64,000 nt of DNA, taken from the NCBI RefSeq assembly GCF_014635485.1, contig NZ_BMCX01000003.1:62001-126000 (forward strand). Reading direction: 5' to 3'. Below are positions 49,837 to 59,099 of the stretch, one piece after another. Both the position numbers and the translations under genes were made by a program. The notes beneath the pieces were generated by a model. That model ran no database searches. It had not been told where the DNA came from and was given only the letters and a program-made list of their open reading frames with translations. Numbering within the stretch: the first letter of the stretch is position 1; every line of letters begins with the position of its first letter. This DNA is from Corynebacterium pelargi (lineage in GTDB: Bacteria; Actinomycetota; Actinomycetes; Mycobacteriales; Mycobacteriaceae).

Positions 49837-50982
49837 CTACGCTACTGCGCGGTGTTGGCGCGGATGGCAAATCATCGCGCAGGCACCATCGCCGATGCGG
49901 GCAATCACCACCGCCATCGGCTTGCTGCCGCGCAATTTCAATTGCTTGCGCAAGCGATCGGGATCAACATCCACCCCGCGCACCAAAATCTCAAGCGAAC
50001 CACAGTCGTAGGCTTTGAGTTTCGCTTTGAGCTGTTTGAGCCCCACCGTTTCGATGAAGGGGAAACCACTCGTACCCTCCGGGATGCTATCGCCGGTGAG
50101 GTAGGCAATATGTGGATCCAGCATGCTCAGCGATTCGCGGTGAGCATAGTGGCGCACCAGCCCGGCGCGCACGATGGCACCATCGGGGTCGATGATGTAG
50201 CGGCGCGGTTCGCTGATGTCTACGTCATCTGGCATATCCGAGTACAGCGTGTCCATAGCTCCAGTACTACTGATCACCACTGCTTCGCGGCCTTGCAGCA
50301 GCGCAGGTGAGTAGAGGCAGAGTTCTTTTACACCCCCATCCACGCTGATCACTGATACGCCGCCTTCCCAAAACGAGTACTGCAACCCTGGGGCGCATTT
50401 AATGGCACAGGGGGTGTGCTGCCAGGTGTCGAGCAAGGTGGGAAGCGGTGGTTGAAGATCTTCGGGCTTCCAGATCCTCCTGCCTGCGCTGCGGCGAGCC
50501 GGGTCGGCAATCATCACATCTGCCCGCACTGCTGGGGCAAGCGCATCGGCCTGGAGCAAGGCGGTGCCTGGAACGTTGTGCTGGGCCATGGCCAGGCGCG
50601 CTGGGTCGATGTCCGAGCCGATGGCGCGTAGCCCTTCGGCGGATAAGGCTGCAAGTTCTGCACCGATCGAGCAGGTCACGTCTGCCACGGTGGCTCCGGG
50701 CATGGCATTGGCGATGCGTTTGGCTCGCTGTGCTGCCACTAGCGGGTGGGTGGCTTGTTGTGCGGAGTCTTGATCTACAAGCCAGGTGTGCGGCAGGTTG
50801 CTTTTGGCCCTGGCGCTTGCCAATTCCATGACGGCTCGGCCAGCGTCGCCGAATTGTTGGCGAAGCTCCGTCGCCTGGCGCATCTGGTCTTTTTTGTGCT
50901 GCGGGCCTAGTGCTTCGAGTGCTGCTTGCACGCGCTGAAAGTGCGTGCGCAGGTAGCGCACTTCTTCGATGCTCAGTGCCAC
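49837..50982 (-). CDS. Class I methyltransferase with C-terminal THUMP-like domain
   Basis: 381 aa. The N-terminal helical part (HLRT-type VRYLRTHFQRVQAALEAL) is followed by a Rossmann SAM-binding core (ADVTCSIGAELAALSAEG, then IGSDIDPARLAMAQHNV, and DVMIADPARRSAGRRI with an ADPPR-like catalytic loop). A C-terminal THUMP-like domain (LEILVRGVDVDPDRLRKQLKLRG) completes it. The layout suggests RNA base methylation, but the target is unknown. The start abuts the stop of the NUDIX gene (50983/50982), so the two are co-translated. Confidence 0.88.
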   Translation of the reverse strand: MALSIEEVRYLRTHFQRVQAALEALGPQHKKDQMRQATELRQQFGDAGRAVMELASARAKSNLPHTWLVDQDSAQQATHPLVAAQRAKRIANAMPGATVADVTCSIGAELAALSAEGLRAIGSDIDPARLAMAQHNVPGTALLQADALAPAVRADVMIADPARRSAGRRIWKPEDLQPPLPTLLDTWQHTPCAIKCAPGLQYSFWEGGVSVISVDGGVKELCLYSPALLQGREAVVISSTGAMDTLYSDMPDDVDISEPRRYIIDPDGAIVRAGLVRHYAHRESLSMLDPHIAYLTGDSIPEGTSGFPFIETVGLKQLKAKLKAYDCGSLEILVRGVDVDPDRLRKQLKLRGSKPMAVVIARIGDGACAMICHPRQHRAVA

Positions 50983-51771
50983 TTAGAACCGCCTTGGGGG
51001 CTGGAATGTCATGAACTCTTCAAAGTAGTCCCCGGCGGCAATGTGTTCGCTCATTGGTTGCATGTTTGGGTCTTTGAGGTGTTCGAGCACGTCCTGGACG
51101 CAGTTGAAGTGGCTCAACGCCTTGAGTTGGGCCCAGGTGGGTAGCACCAGCCTGAGCAGCCCGGCGCGCCATCCGTCGAGCACGAGTGAGGGGGCAAACC
51201 ATCCCGTCGAGGACACCTCTGGGGTGTTGCCATCGGGTTCTTGGCCGGGTGGTTGGACTGCCACGAAGGAGAAAACGTCGAATTGGTGGCGGTCTTGTTT
51301 GGGGCTGTGCCAGCGCGCGAAAGGCCTGAGCAGGTCGGTGCGGATTTTGAGGTTGTGATCGTCTAACACCTCGGCCAGCGACATCTGGTGGCTTTCGAGC
51401 ATGATCCTTTGTTGGTGAAAAGGCGCTGCGGTGCCGATGCGTTTGCCGTTGGCAAAGGCGACGAGGAAGGTGCCGGTTTCTTCGAAGAGCTCTCGCACTG
51501 CGGCAAAGAGCAGTGCTTGGGCTTGGTTTTGGTTCACATGCAGGCGCTGGGCCCAGTCTTCGAGGGAATCCCCGATGAGTGGGCTATCGCATGGGTCGAG
51601 CAGGAAGTCGCGCGGGTCTACTCCCCCACCCGGAAAGACGGTGGTGTTGGGGAATGTGGGCATGGAAGACACGCGCTCTTGGACGTACACCTCAAGTCCG
51701 TCCACGCTATCGCGCAGTAGCAGCACGGTAGCGGCTAATCTTCGCCCGTCGAGCGCCGTAGCGCTAGTCAT
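50983..51771 (-). CDS. NUDIX hydrolase with split Nudix box
   Basis: 262 aa. PNTTVFPGGGVDPRDF and AAVRELFEETGTFLVAF are the two parts of the Nudix box (metal-binding REL-x-EE-x-G). They are separated by an insertion of about 45 residues, as in the NUDT19-like subgroup that cleaves CoA derivatives; that activity is only suggested here. ATG 51771 has AAAGG 7 nt upstream. The gene sits between an ABC ATPase and a methyltransferase in one transcription direction. Confidence 0.87.
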   Translation of the reverse strand: MTSATALDGRRLAATVLLLRDSVDGLEVYVQERVSSMPTFPNTTVFPGGGVDPRDFLLDPCDSPLIGDSLEDWAQRLHVNQNQAQALLFAAVRELFEETGTFLVAFANGKRIGTAAPFHQQRIMLESHQMSLAEVLDDHNLKIRTDLLRPFARWHSPKQDRHQFDVFSFVAVQPPGQEPDGNTPEVSSTGWFAPSLVLDGWRAGLLRLVLPTWAQLKALSHFNCVQDVLEHLKDPNMQPMSEHIAAGDYFEEFMTFQPPRRF

Positions 51772-51788
51772 TCCCACGCCTTTCTAGC

Positions 51789-52658
51789 TTATCGACGATG
51801 ACTGCCCGCGCGTCGAGCGCGTCGAGCAAAGTATCGGCCATCTAATTGGGTGATCTCGATTGGTTGATGGAAGGCCTTGGTCAGGTTCTCACTGGTGAGT
51901 ACATCTTCAATGAGGCCTTGGGCTACGACGCTGCCTTCATCGAGCAGCATGGCGTGGGTAAAGCCAAGGGGGATCTCCTCGACGTGGTGGGTGATGACCA
52001 CCATGGCTGGGGCGTCCGGATCCATGGCTAGGTCCCCCATGTAGGCCACGAGGTCCTCCCTGCCACCGAGGTCCATGCCGGCTCCGGGTTCGTCGAAAAG
52101 CAAAAGCTCAGGGTCGGTCATGAGCGCGCGGGCGACCAACACGCGTTTGCGTTCGCCTTCGCTCAAGGTGCCCCATGTGCGATCGACCAGGTGATAGGCG
52201 CCAACTTGTTCCAAGATATCGGTGGCGCGTTCGCGGTCGAGCTCATCGTATTCTTCGCGCCAGCGCCCCAAGATGGCGTAGCCGGCTGAGATCACGAGGT
52301 CGCCTACGTTCTCGCTCGGGGGGATGCGGTTGGCGAGGGCCGCGGAGCTCATGCCGATGGAGGCGCGAAGGTCACGCATATCGGTTTTGCCGATGCGTTC
52401 TCCCAGCACCCACAGCCTGCCCTGGGAGGGGAATTCTTCTGCTGCCGCCATGCGCAGCAGCGAGGTTTTTCCGGCGCCGTTTGGCCCGATAATTACCCAG
52501 CGTTCATCTAACTCAACCTGCCAATTCACCGGCCCTACCAGGGTGGTTCCTCCGCGGATCAGGGAGACTTCATCGAAGTCGAGCAAGAGGTCGGGGTCGC
52601 GGGGCGCGGTGTGTGAAGAATCCATACCATCCATAATGACGTATTTCTCACTCTGCAT
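51789..52658 (-). CDS. ABC transporter ATP-binding protein without a nearby permease
   Basis: 289 aa single ATPase domain. Walker A is GPNGAGKTSLL, the signature is LSEGERKRV, Walker B is LLLFDEPGAGMDLGG, and the switch His is in VVITHHVEEI. It resembles the YlmA/ModF-like ATPases of actinobacteria. No permease is adjacent, so it may be a regulator or work with an unlinked partner. Several start codons are possible (ATG 52658, 52634, 52625); the longest is listed because no ribosome site clearly decides. Confidence 0.85.
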   Translation of the reverse strand: MQSEKYVIMDGMDSSHTAPRDPDLLLDFDEVSLIRGGTTLVGPVNWQVELDERWVIIGPNGAGKTSLLRMAAAEEFPSQGRLWVLGERIGKTDMRDLRASIGMSSAALANRIPPSENVGDLVISAGYAILGRWREEYDELDRERATDILEQVGAYHLVDRTWGTLSEGERKRVLVARALMTDPELLLFDEPGAGMDLGGREDLVAYMGDLAMDPDAPAMVVITHHVEEIPLGFTHAMLLDEGSVVAQGLIEDVLTSENLTKAFHQPIEITQLDGRYFARRARRAGSHRR

Positions 52659-52738
52659 GTGGAAGTGACACAGCTAAACTACTCTGGAACACGATTGCCT
52701 CAACCCTAACGATGAAGCGAAAGTGAGCCATCAACGAC

Positions 52739-54757
52739 ATGATCGGCAGACTAGCGATTGAAGATGTCCGCCCCCAGGTTTCCGGCAGGTCACAGCCCTC
52801 TAAAGCAGTCGTTGGCGAGGTTGTAGCCGTGAGCGCGCTGATTTGGCGCGAAGGCCATGACGCTATCTCAGCCACCCTCAATCTCACAGCACCCGACGGC
52901 AGCGTGCGCACCACCACGATGGTGCGCGACCCCTTCGACCAAGACAAGATGCACGCCACCTTCAGCGCTGAGGAAGAAGGCCACTGGAGCTTCCGGGTGG
53001 ATGCCTGGTCTGATCCGATTGCCACCTGGCGCCATGCCGTGACCACCAAGATCGAAGCGGGCCAGTCCGAAGCTGAGCTGGCCAATGATCTTGCCCACGG
53101 CGTTGAGCTTTTCGAGGCTGCCGCAGCACAGGTTGCAAATAAGAACGACAAGGCCGCGCTGCACCAGGCTGCAGATGCCTTGCGTTCCGATGATTCGCTG
53201 CGCGCCCGTGTGGCTCCTGCGCTTTCCAACCGGGTGACGAAGATCCTCAACGACACTCCCCTGCGCGAGCTTCTTACCCAAGGTGAAGAGCACCCGGTGC
53301 TGGTGGAACGCAAGAAGGCACAGTTTTCCAGTTGGTATGAGTTATTCCCGCGCTCTACCGGCGGTTGGGATGAACACGGCAAGCCCGTGCACGGCACCTT
53401 TGCCACCACCGCCGATGCGCTGGAGCGTGTTGCACGGATGGGCTTTGACACGGTCTACTTCCCGCCGATTCACCCCATCGGAGAGGTCAACCGAAAAGGC
53501 CGCAATAACACCTTGATTCCCGAGCCGGGCGATGTTGGCTCGCCCTGGGCAATTGGTTCTGCCGAAGGCGGCCACGATGCCACGCACCCTGCCCTGGGAA
53601 CGCTCAAAGACTTTGCCAAGCTCATGCAGCGCGCCGAGGCACTCGGCCTGGAGGTGGCACTAGATCTTGCGCTCCAAGCTGCCCCGGATCACCCCTGGGC
53701 GAAAAGCCACCCGGAGTTTTTCACCGTCCTCGCCGATGGCACCATCGCCTATGCCGAAAACCCGCCCAAGAAGTACCAGGACATTTACCCGCTGAACTTC
53801 GATAACGCCCCGAAGAAGATCTACAACGAGGTGCTTCGGGTGGTGGAATTCTGGATCCAGCAGGGTGTGCGCACCTTCCGCGTGGATAACCCACACACCA
53901 AACCCACCAACTTCTGGCACTGGCTGATCTCCACGGTGCACGAGCAACACCCCGAGGTGATCTTCCTCGCAGAGGCCTTTACTCGCCCAGCGCGTCTCTA
54001 TGGCTTGGCTAAGGCTGGTTTTAGCCAGTCGTACACATACTTCACCTGGAAAACCACCAAGGAAGAGCTCGAAGAATTTGGCCAAGACATCGCCTCAATG
54101 GCCGATGTGATGCGCCCGAATCTCTTTGTCAACACTCCCGATATCCTCCACGCTTCGCTGCAATATGGCGGACCTGCCATGTTCGCCATTCGCGCAACTT
54201 TGGCATCCACCATGTCGCCACTGTGGGGCGTGTACTCGGGCTTTGAAATTTTCGAGCACCGCGCATTGCACCACGGCAGCGAGGAGTACTTGGATTCTGA
54301 GAAGTTCCAGCTTCGCCCCCGCGATTTTGATGGTCCTTTGCACCGCAACGAGTCGCTTGAGCCCTATCTGACGCTGCTGAACCAGATCCGCCGCGATCAT
54401 CCTGCCCTGCAGCAACAGCGCATCTTGGATTTCCACCCCACCAGCAACGAGAAGCTCTTGGCCTACTCCAAGGTCGATCCAGCCAGCGGCAATGCCGTGT
54501 TGGTGGTGGTGAACCTCGATTCCGAGTTCACGCAAGAAGGCACCGTGGATCTTCGCATGGATCGCATTGGCCAGGAAGACTATGCCGAATTCCAGGTTCG
54601 CGATTTGGTCAGTGCCAATGAATTCCCCTGGCGCAAGCACACCTTTGTGCGTTTGGATCCGCACAGCGATGTTGCCCACATTCTTGAGCTGCCCGATGTT
54701 CCACCAGAAGCCCGCGAGCAGCTTGCGTGGCGCGATGAAGTCGATTACCACAACTAA
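52739..54757 (+). CDS. glgE: Alpha-1,4-glucan:maltose-1-phosphate maltosyltransferase
   Basis: 672 aa GH13_3 enzyme that extends alpha-glucan with maltose-1-phosphate. It has an N-terminal beta-sandwich (VSALIWREGHDAISATLNL) and an inserted helical domain. The catalytic barrel carries the nucleophile in VRTFRVDNPHTKPTNFW and the acid/base Glu in VIFLAEAFTRP. A C-terminal beta-domain follows. It precedes glgB by 14 bp. Maltose-1-phosphate normally comes from TreS-Mak or GlgM, neither in this window. Confidence 0.96.
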   Translation: MIGRLAIEDVRPQVSGRSQPSKAVVGEVVAVSALIWREGHDAISATLNLTAPDGSVRTTTMVRDPFDQDKMHATFSAEEEGHWSFRVDAWSDPIATWRHAVTTKIEAGQSEAELANDLAHGVELFEAAAAQVANKNDKAALHQAADALRSDDSLRARVAPALSNRVTKILNDTPLRELLTQGEEHPVLVERKKAQFSSWYELFPRSTGGWDEHGKPVHGTFATTADALERVARMGFDTVYFPPIHPIGEVNRKGRNNTLIPEPGDVGSPWAIGSAEGGHDATHPALGTLKDFAKLMQRAEALGLEVALDLALQAAPDHPWAKSHPEFFTVLADGTIAYAENPPKKYQDIYPLNFDNAPKKIYNEVLRVVEFWIQQGVRTFRVDNPHTKPTNFWHWLISTVHEQHPEVIFLAEAFTRPARLYGLAKAGFSQSYTYFTWKTTKEELEEFGQDIASMADVMRPNLFVNTPDILHASLQYGGPAMFAIRATLASTMSPLWGVYSGFEIFEHRALHHGSEEYLDSEKFQLRPRDFDGPLHRNESLEPYLTLLNQIRRDHPALQQQRILDFHPTSNEKLLAYSKVDPASGNAVLVVVNLDSEFTQEGTVDLRMDRIGQEDYAEFQVRDLVSANEFPWRKHTFVRLDPHSDVAHILELPDVPPEAREQLAWRDEVDYHN

Positions 54758-54771
54758 CCCAAAAGGAAATC

Positions 54772-56943
54772 ATGTCCGAGCACATTCATATCAGCGAGCA
54801 TGATCGCCACTTGCTCACCACCTGCCGCCATTTCAATCCCCACGGCGTGCTGGGTTGGCACCTAATCGACGAGCGCAATGCTGTGATTCGCACCCGCCAA
54901 CTTGGCGCTGAGCGCGTGACGGTCTTCAGCGATGGGCGTCGCTATGAAATGAACCCCATCGGCGACGATATCTTTGCCGTGGTGGTTGATTCCACGATCA
55001 GCGACTACGTCTTTGAAATCGACTGGCACGGCGGACACCACTCCACCACCGCTGATGCCTACCACTTCTTGCCGAGCATTGGTGAATTCGATCTTCACCT
55101 CATTCGCGAAGGGCGCCACGAGCGTCTCTGGGAAGTCCTTGGCGCCCGCCCCTCCCACATGGGAGATGTGGCAGGAACGGCCTTCGCAGTCTGGGCTCCG
55201 AATGCTGCTGGCGTGGCTGTGATCGGTGATTTCTGCGGTTGGAATCCCAACCAGTACCCCATGCGTTCCCTCGGCGCATCCGGCGTGTGGGAGCTCTTCA
55301 TCCCCGGCATCGGACCTGGTGAGGTGTATAAGTTCTGTATCCACACCCCCGATGGGCGTCGCATTGATAAGGCGGATCCGCTCGCGCGCCAAACCGAGGC
55401 TCCTCCTGCTACTGGCTCCGTTATTGCCGGCAGCCACTACTCCTGGAATGACGATGCCTGGCTTGAGGCCCGCGCTCGCCGCGACCACATCAGCTCGCCT
55501 ATGAGCGTCTACGAGGTTCACCTCGGCTCTTGGCGCCAAGGATTAAGCTACGCCGATTTGGCTACGGAGCTGGTGGATTATGTCGAGGAAATGGGCTACA
55601 CCCACGTGGAGTTCCTGCCGGTAGCCGAGCACCCCTTCGGCGGTTCCTGGGGCTATCAGGTATCCGGCTACTATGCCCCCTCCGCGCGCTGGGGTTCTCC
55701 CGATGAGCTTCGTGCGCTTATCGACGCCTTCCACGCCCGCAATATCGGCGTGATCGTCGACTGGGTGCCGGCACACTTCCCCAAAGACGACTTCGCCCTC
55801 GGCCGTTTCGATGGCCAGGCTTTGTACGAGCACCCCGATTGGCGACGCGGCGAACAACGCGACTGGGGCACCTACGTCTTTGACTTTGGCCGCCCAGAGG
55901 TGCGCAACTTCCTGGTGGCCAATGCCTTGTACTGGCTAGAAGAATTCCACGTCGATGGTCTCCGCGTGGATGCAGTGGCCTCCATGCTGTATCTGGATTA
56001 CTCCCGCGAAGAAGGCGAATGGCTGCCCAATATCCACGGCGGGCGTGAAAACCTCGAAGCGGTGCAGTTCCTCCAGGAGATGAACGCCACTGTGCATAAG
56101 ACCCACCAAGGCGTACTGACCATCGCTGAGGAATCAACCTCCTGGCCTGGTGTGACCTCACCTACGGATCAAGGCGGCCTGGGCTTTAACCTCAAGTGGA
56201 ATATGGGTTGGATGAATGACACCCTCGAGTATTTCTCTGAGGATCCCATCAACCGCATGTACCACCATCACGAGATCACCTTCTCCTTGGTTTATGCCTA
56301 CTCCGAGCGCTTCATCCTGCCCTTTAGCCACGATGAGGTCGTGCACGGCAAGGGCTCACTGTGGACGAAGATGCCAGGTGATGCATGGAATAAGGCCGCG
56401 GGACTTCGCGCCCTCTACGCCTACATGTACGCCCACCCCGGCAAGAAGCTGCTCTTCCAAGGCCAAGAGTTTGCTCAGGTGCTCGAATGGTCCGAGGGCC
56501 GCTCGCTCGACTGGGACGATTGCGTTGGTTGGGAAGGCGAATACCACGAGGGCATTCGCTTGATGGTCAGCGACCTCAATCGCCTCTACCGCGACTCCAC
56601 GGCGCTCTTTACCCAAGACGATCTGCCAGAAGGTTTCTCCTGGACCAAAGCCGATGATGCACAGAACAACATCCTGTCCTTCGTGCGCTACGGCAATAAT
56701 GGCGAACGCATCCTCGCCACCTTCAACTTCGGTGGCACCTCTCAGCCGAACTACAAACTCGGCGTACCCAATGGTGGACGATGGGAATGCATCTTTAATT
56801 CCGACGCCGGCGTGTACGAGGGTGCAGACAACTGCCTCGAACAAACCGTCACCGCGTGGGACACCGGTTGGGATGGCTATAGCCACTCGCTCACCGTGCA
56901 TATCCCGGCCATGAGCGCGCAGTTCTATCGCTGGATTGACTAA
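54772..56943 (+). CDS. glgB: 1,4-alpha-glucan branching enzyme
   Basis: 723 aa GH13 enzyme that creates alpha-1,6 branches in glycogen. It has two N-terminal carbohydrate/CBM48 domains (NPHGVLGWHLIDE; GTAFAVWAPNAAGVAVIGDF), then a barrel with VDGLRVDAVASMLYLDY (nucleophile Asp) and LTIAEESTSWPGV (acid/base Glu). A C-terminal all-beta domain completes it. AAAGGA precedes the ATG. It acts on chains made by GlgE in the same operon. Confidence 0.97.
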   Translation: MSEHIHISEHDRHLLTTCRHFNPHGVLGWHLIDERNAVIRTRQLGAERVTVFSDGRRYEMNPIGDDIFAVVVDSTISDYVFEIDWHGGHHSTTADAYHFLPSIGEFDLHLIREGRHERLWEVLGARPSHMGDVAGTAFAVWAPNAAGVAVIGDFCGWNPNQYPMRSLGASGVWELFIPGIGPGEVYKFCIHTPDGRRIDKADPLARQTEAPPATGSVIAGSHYSWNDDAWLEARARRDHISSPMSVYEVHLGSWRQGLSYADLATELVDYVEEMGYTHVEFLPVAEHPFGGSWGYQVSGYYAPSARWGSPDELRALIDAFHARNIGVIVDWVPAHFPKDDFALGRFDGQALYEHPDWRRGEQRDWGTYVFDFGRPEVRNFLVANALYWLEEFHVDGLRVDAVASMLYLDYSREEGEWLPNIHGGRENLEAVQFLQEMNATVHKTHQGVLTIAEESTSWPGVTSPTDQGGLGFNLKWNMGWMNDTLEYFSEDPINRMYHHHEITFSLVYAYSERFILPFSHDEVVHGKGSLWTKMPGDAWNKAAGLRALYAYMYAHPGKKLLFQGQEFAQVLEWSEGRSLDWDDCVGWEGEYHEGIRLMVSDLNRLYRDSTALFTQDDLPEGFSWTKADDAQNNILSFVRYGNNGERILATFNFGGTSQPNYKLGVPNGGRWECIFNSDAGVYEGADNCLEQTVTAWDTGWDGYSHSLTVHIPAMSAQFYRWID

Positions 56944-56958
56944 GAGCTCAAACAAGCA

Positions 56959-56992
56959 CGCGGCCTTTCACCTGTGTTGGTGAAAGGCCGCG
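56959..56992 (+). terminator. glgEB terminator
   Basis: The perfect 14-bp repeat CGCGGCCTTTCACC / GGTGAAAGGCCGCG with a 6-nt loop lies 16 bp after the glgB stop. T-rich sequence follows after a few bases. It may also serve the convergent gene. Confidence 0.85.
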
Positions 56993-57050
56993 ATTGCGAT
57001 TTTCTAGTACCTAGCGCCGCATATCGGCTCCGGCTAGGCACCGCGGAACA

Positions 57051-57923
57051 CTAAAACAGTGCGTTCGCCATCTCTCCGCGGGCGCGCAGCACTCGCGGGT
57101 CCGTTGATGGAAAGAGCGCGAACAGCTCCACGAGCCGCTCCCGAATCTCGTTTTTCTCTTTCCCGCTGCTTTGGCGCAACAATGCGATCAGACGATCAAA
57201 TGCGCCGCCGGCGTCACCATTGGCGATCTGCGCATCGGCGGCAGCAAACGCAAGGGAGATATCTTCAGGCGAAGCATCTGCCAACGCAATAGGATCCTCA
57301 CCCTTATGTGCCTCAAGACGCTGCAATAACCGCACATTATCGCGAGCCTGCTGTGCTTCAAGGTTTTTAGGTTCGCTGGCCAGAATCTTCTCATACACAG
57401 CGATGGCGGCGTCGAAATCGCCCTGGTTGAGCGCCTGCGTTGCCTCTGCAAAGCGTGGATCCTCGGCGGGTTGCTCCGGCTCCTGCTCCCCTGTGGCACC
57501 GGTGGCCTTTTGGATTGCGTTAATCCACTGCTGAAGGGCCTCTTTTGGCTGGGCACCTTCAAAATTGGCCAGGGGCTGGCCTTGGTAGAGCGCCACCACC
57601 GTCGGTAACGCACGCACGCCGAACATTTGGGCAACATCCGCGGCTTGATCGGCATCAACGTAAGCAAAGCGGAACGCTGCCGGCATTTCTGTGCTGAGTT
57701 CTTGGAAGTGCTGGCGCAGTTGCACCGATGCCTCGCTGCGCTGGGTGCCGATCAGCACCACCACGGGTGTGGAGTTCGAGATCTCTACCAATTGCTGCAC
57801 ATTGCCCGCATTGACGTTCAGCTCACCTGCGCCGCCTTCCTGCTGTGCTTGGGAAGCGCGCTGCGATTGTTGGGCAAGTGCGCCGAGATCGATCGCACCT
57901 TGGGCAAATTGCGGCTCTGTCAT
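57051..57923 (-). CDS. YbbN/CnoX-like thioredoxin-TPR co-chaperone
   Basis: 290 aa. The N-terminal thioredoxin-fold domain (about 40-140) has the active site CxxC replaced by GTQRSEA, so it has no classic thiol redox activity. VRALPTVVALYQG keeps the cis-Pro loop. Two to three TPR-like helical repeats follow (ATQALNQGDFDAAIAVYEKILASEP and others). This resembles E. coli YbbN (CnoX), a holdase co-chaperone that also lacks the full CxxC. It starts 2 nt after the stop of the thiamine-binding protein gene. Confidence 0.88.
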   Translation of the reverse strand: MTEPQFAQGAIDLGALAQQSQRASQAQQEGGAGELNVNAGNVQQLVEISNSTPVVVLIGTQRSEASVQLRQHFQELSTEMPAAFRFAYVDADQAADVAQMFGVRALPTVVALYQGQPLANFEGAQPKEALQQWINAIQKATGATGEQEPEQPAEDPRFAEATQALNQGDFDAAIAVYEKILASEPKNLEAQQARDNVRLLQRLEAHKGEDPIALADASPEDISLAFAAADAQIANGDAGGAFDRLIALLRQSSGKEKNEIRERLVELFALFPSTDPRVLRARGEMANALF

Positions 57924-57925
57924 CG

Positions 57926-58237
57926 CTATTTAGCTCCTTGCTTCAAGTGGCGTTCTACGGATTCCACCTTGGTGGTGATCTGCTCATCGTATCCGGGGCG
58001 GATATCGGCCTTGAGTACAAGGCCCACGCGCGGCGATACGGCAAGTACTGCGTCGGTGGCGCGTTTGACCACATCCATCACCTCGTCCCACTCCCCTTCG
58101 ATGAGGGTGAACATGGCGTTAGTCTCATTGGGTAGTCCGGATTCGCGCACCACCCGGATTGCTTCGGCCACGGCCTCCGACATTTCTGCCTGGGCATTTG
58201 GCACCTCGGTGGGGGCAACTGAAAAGGCGATAATCAC
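57926..58237 (-). CDS. Thiamine-binding (MTH1187/YkoF-like) protein
   Basis: 103 aa ferredoxin-like fold. IIAFSVAPTEVPNAQAEMSE and FTLIEGEWDEVMDVVKRAT match the Thiamine_BP / MTH1187 family of small cytoplasmic thiamine-binding proteins. The family's role is unsettled. GTG 58237 follows TAGGAT (58246-58251) by 8 nt, so it is leaderless. It leads an operon with the YbbN-like gene. Confidence 0.85.
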   Translation of the reverse strand: MIIAFSVAPTEVPNAQAEMSEAVAEAIRVVRESGLPNETNAMFTLIEGEWDEVMDVVKRATDAVLAVSPRVGLVLKADIRPGYDEQITTKVESVERHLKQGAK

Positions 58238-58321
58238 AATGCCCCATCCTAGCGAAAAGCTGCTGGCAGGTGAGTTTTTTCACCCTGCGCGAACACGATT
58301 GCAGTACTAAACTGGTTGCCT

Positions 58322-58780
58322 ATGAGCCACAATGTAGCTGATATTGAAATTCCCCACGAGCTTGTGATCTGCCTTGATCACGTTGGCATCGCGGTTCCTG
58401 ATCTCGACGCAGCGGTGGAGTTCTACCGCAGCGCCTTCGGGTGGGTCAATCACCACCAGGAGACTAACGAGGAACAAGGTGTTACCGAGGCCATGATCGG
58501 CCCGAAGAACCTCAAGGAAACCGACGGCATGATCCAGCTCCTCGCGCCCTTGAACGAGGACTCCACCATTGCCAAGTTCATTGATAAAAAAGGCCCCGGC
58601 TTGCAGCAGATGTGCCTGCGCACCTCGAACATCGATGAGCTCTCCGCTCACCTGAAGGAACAGGGCGTTCGCCTGCTGTACCCAGAGCCCAAGCGCGGCA
58701 CCGGCGGGGCTCGCATCAACTTCGTGCACCCCAAGGATGCCGGCGGAGTGCTGCTTGAGCTCACCGAACCCGCTGCCTAA
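58322..58780 (+). CDS. mce: Methylmalonyl-CoA epimerase
   Basis: 152 aa vicinal-oxygen-chelate protein of two betaalphabetabetabeta modules. It interconverts (R)- and (S)-methylmalonyl-CoA. Metal ligands are in LDHVGIAVPDLD (His), GPGLQQMCLRTSNID (Gln region) and GGVLLELTEP (Glu). ATG 58322 follows TAAACT (58308-58313) by 8 nt, so it is leaderless. The B12-dependent mutase is not in this window, but a cobalamin importer is. Confidence 0.92.
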   Translation: MSHNVADIEIPHELVICLDHVGIAVPDLDAAVEFYRSAFGWVNHHQETNEEQGVTEAMIGPKNLKETDGMIQLLAPLNEDSTIAKFIDKKGPGLQQMCLRTSNIDELSAHLKEQGVRLLYPEPKRGTGGARINFVHPKDAGGVLLELTEPAA

Positions 58781-58786
58781 TACTTC

Positions 58787-58811
58787 CACCGCCTTCGGGC
58801 GGTGTTTTTTT
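58787..58811 (+). terminator. mce terminator
   Basis: A 7-bp stem CACCGCC / GGCGGTG with tetraloop TTCG is followed by seven T, 6 nt after the mce stop. Confidence 0.93.
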
Positions 58812-58814
58812 AGC

Positions 58815-59099
58815 TTATCGACGTTCCCAGCATCCCTTATGCCAATGACGTCGATCTTCCGCCCCGCGCCCATAGTCTCGTGGCCACGCCACGATATGGG
58901 CGATACCGGGCGGAATATTTTGGTTACAACCGGGGCAGATATAGAACTTCTGCGCCGCATGTGAACCCATCTGCCGCATCAGGTAAATCTCGCCATTGGC
59001 CCATTTGGGGCCTTCTACCGCGCGTGTGCCGAAATAGGCGCCGCCATCGCGAGGCAATGGCCTGGCTGAGTAGTGCTGGCGTCGGTTTTTGCGTGCCAT
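58815..59099 (-). CDS. Small conserved protein with CxxC/HxxxC zinc-type motif, linked to nucS
   Basis: 94 aa basic protein. FYICPGCNQNI and HWHKGCWERR supply three Cys and two His that could bind zinc. The N-terminus is Arg/Lys-rich (ARKNRRQHYSARP). It is of the actinobacterial family annotated 'ATP/GTP-binding protein' with no clear P-loop. It begins immediately after the nucS stop (59100/59099), so it is translated with NucS. The function is unknown. Confidence 0.82.
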   Translation of the reverse strand: MARKNRRQHYSARPLPRDGGAYFGTRAVEGPKWANGEIYLMRQMGSHAAQKFYICPGCNQNIPPGIAHIVAWPRDYGRGAEDRRHWHKGCWERR

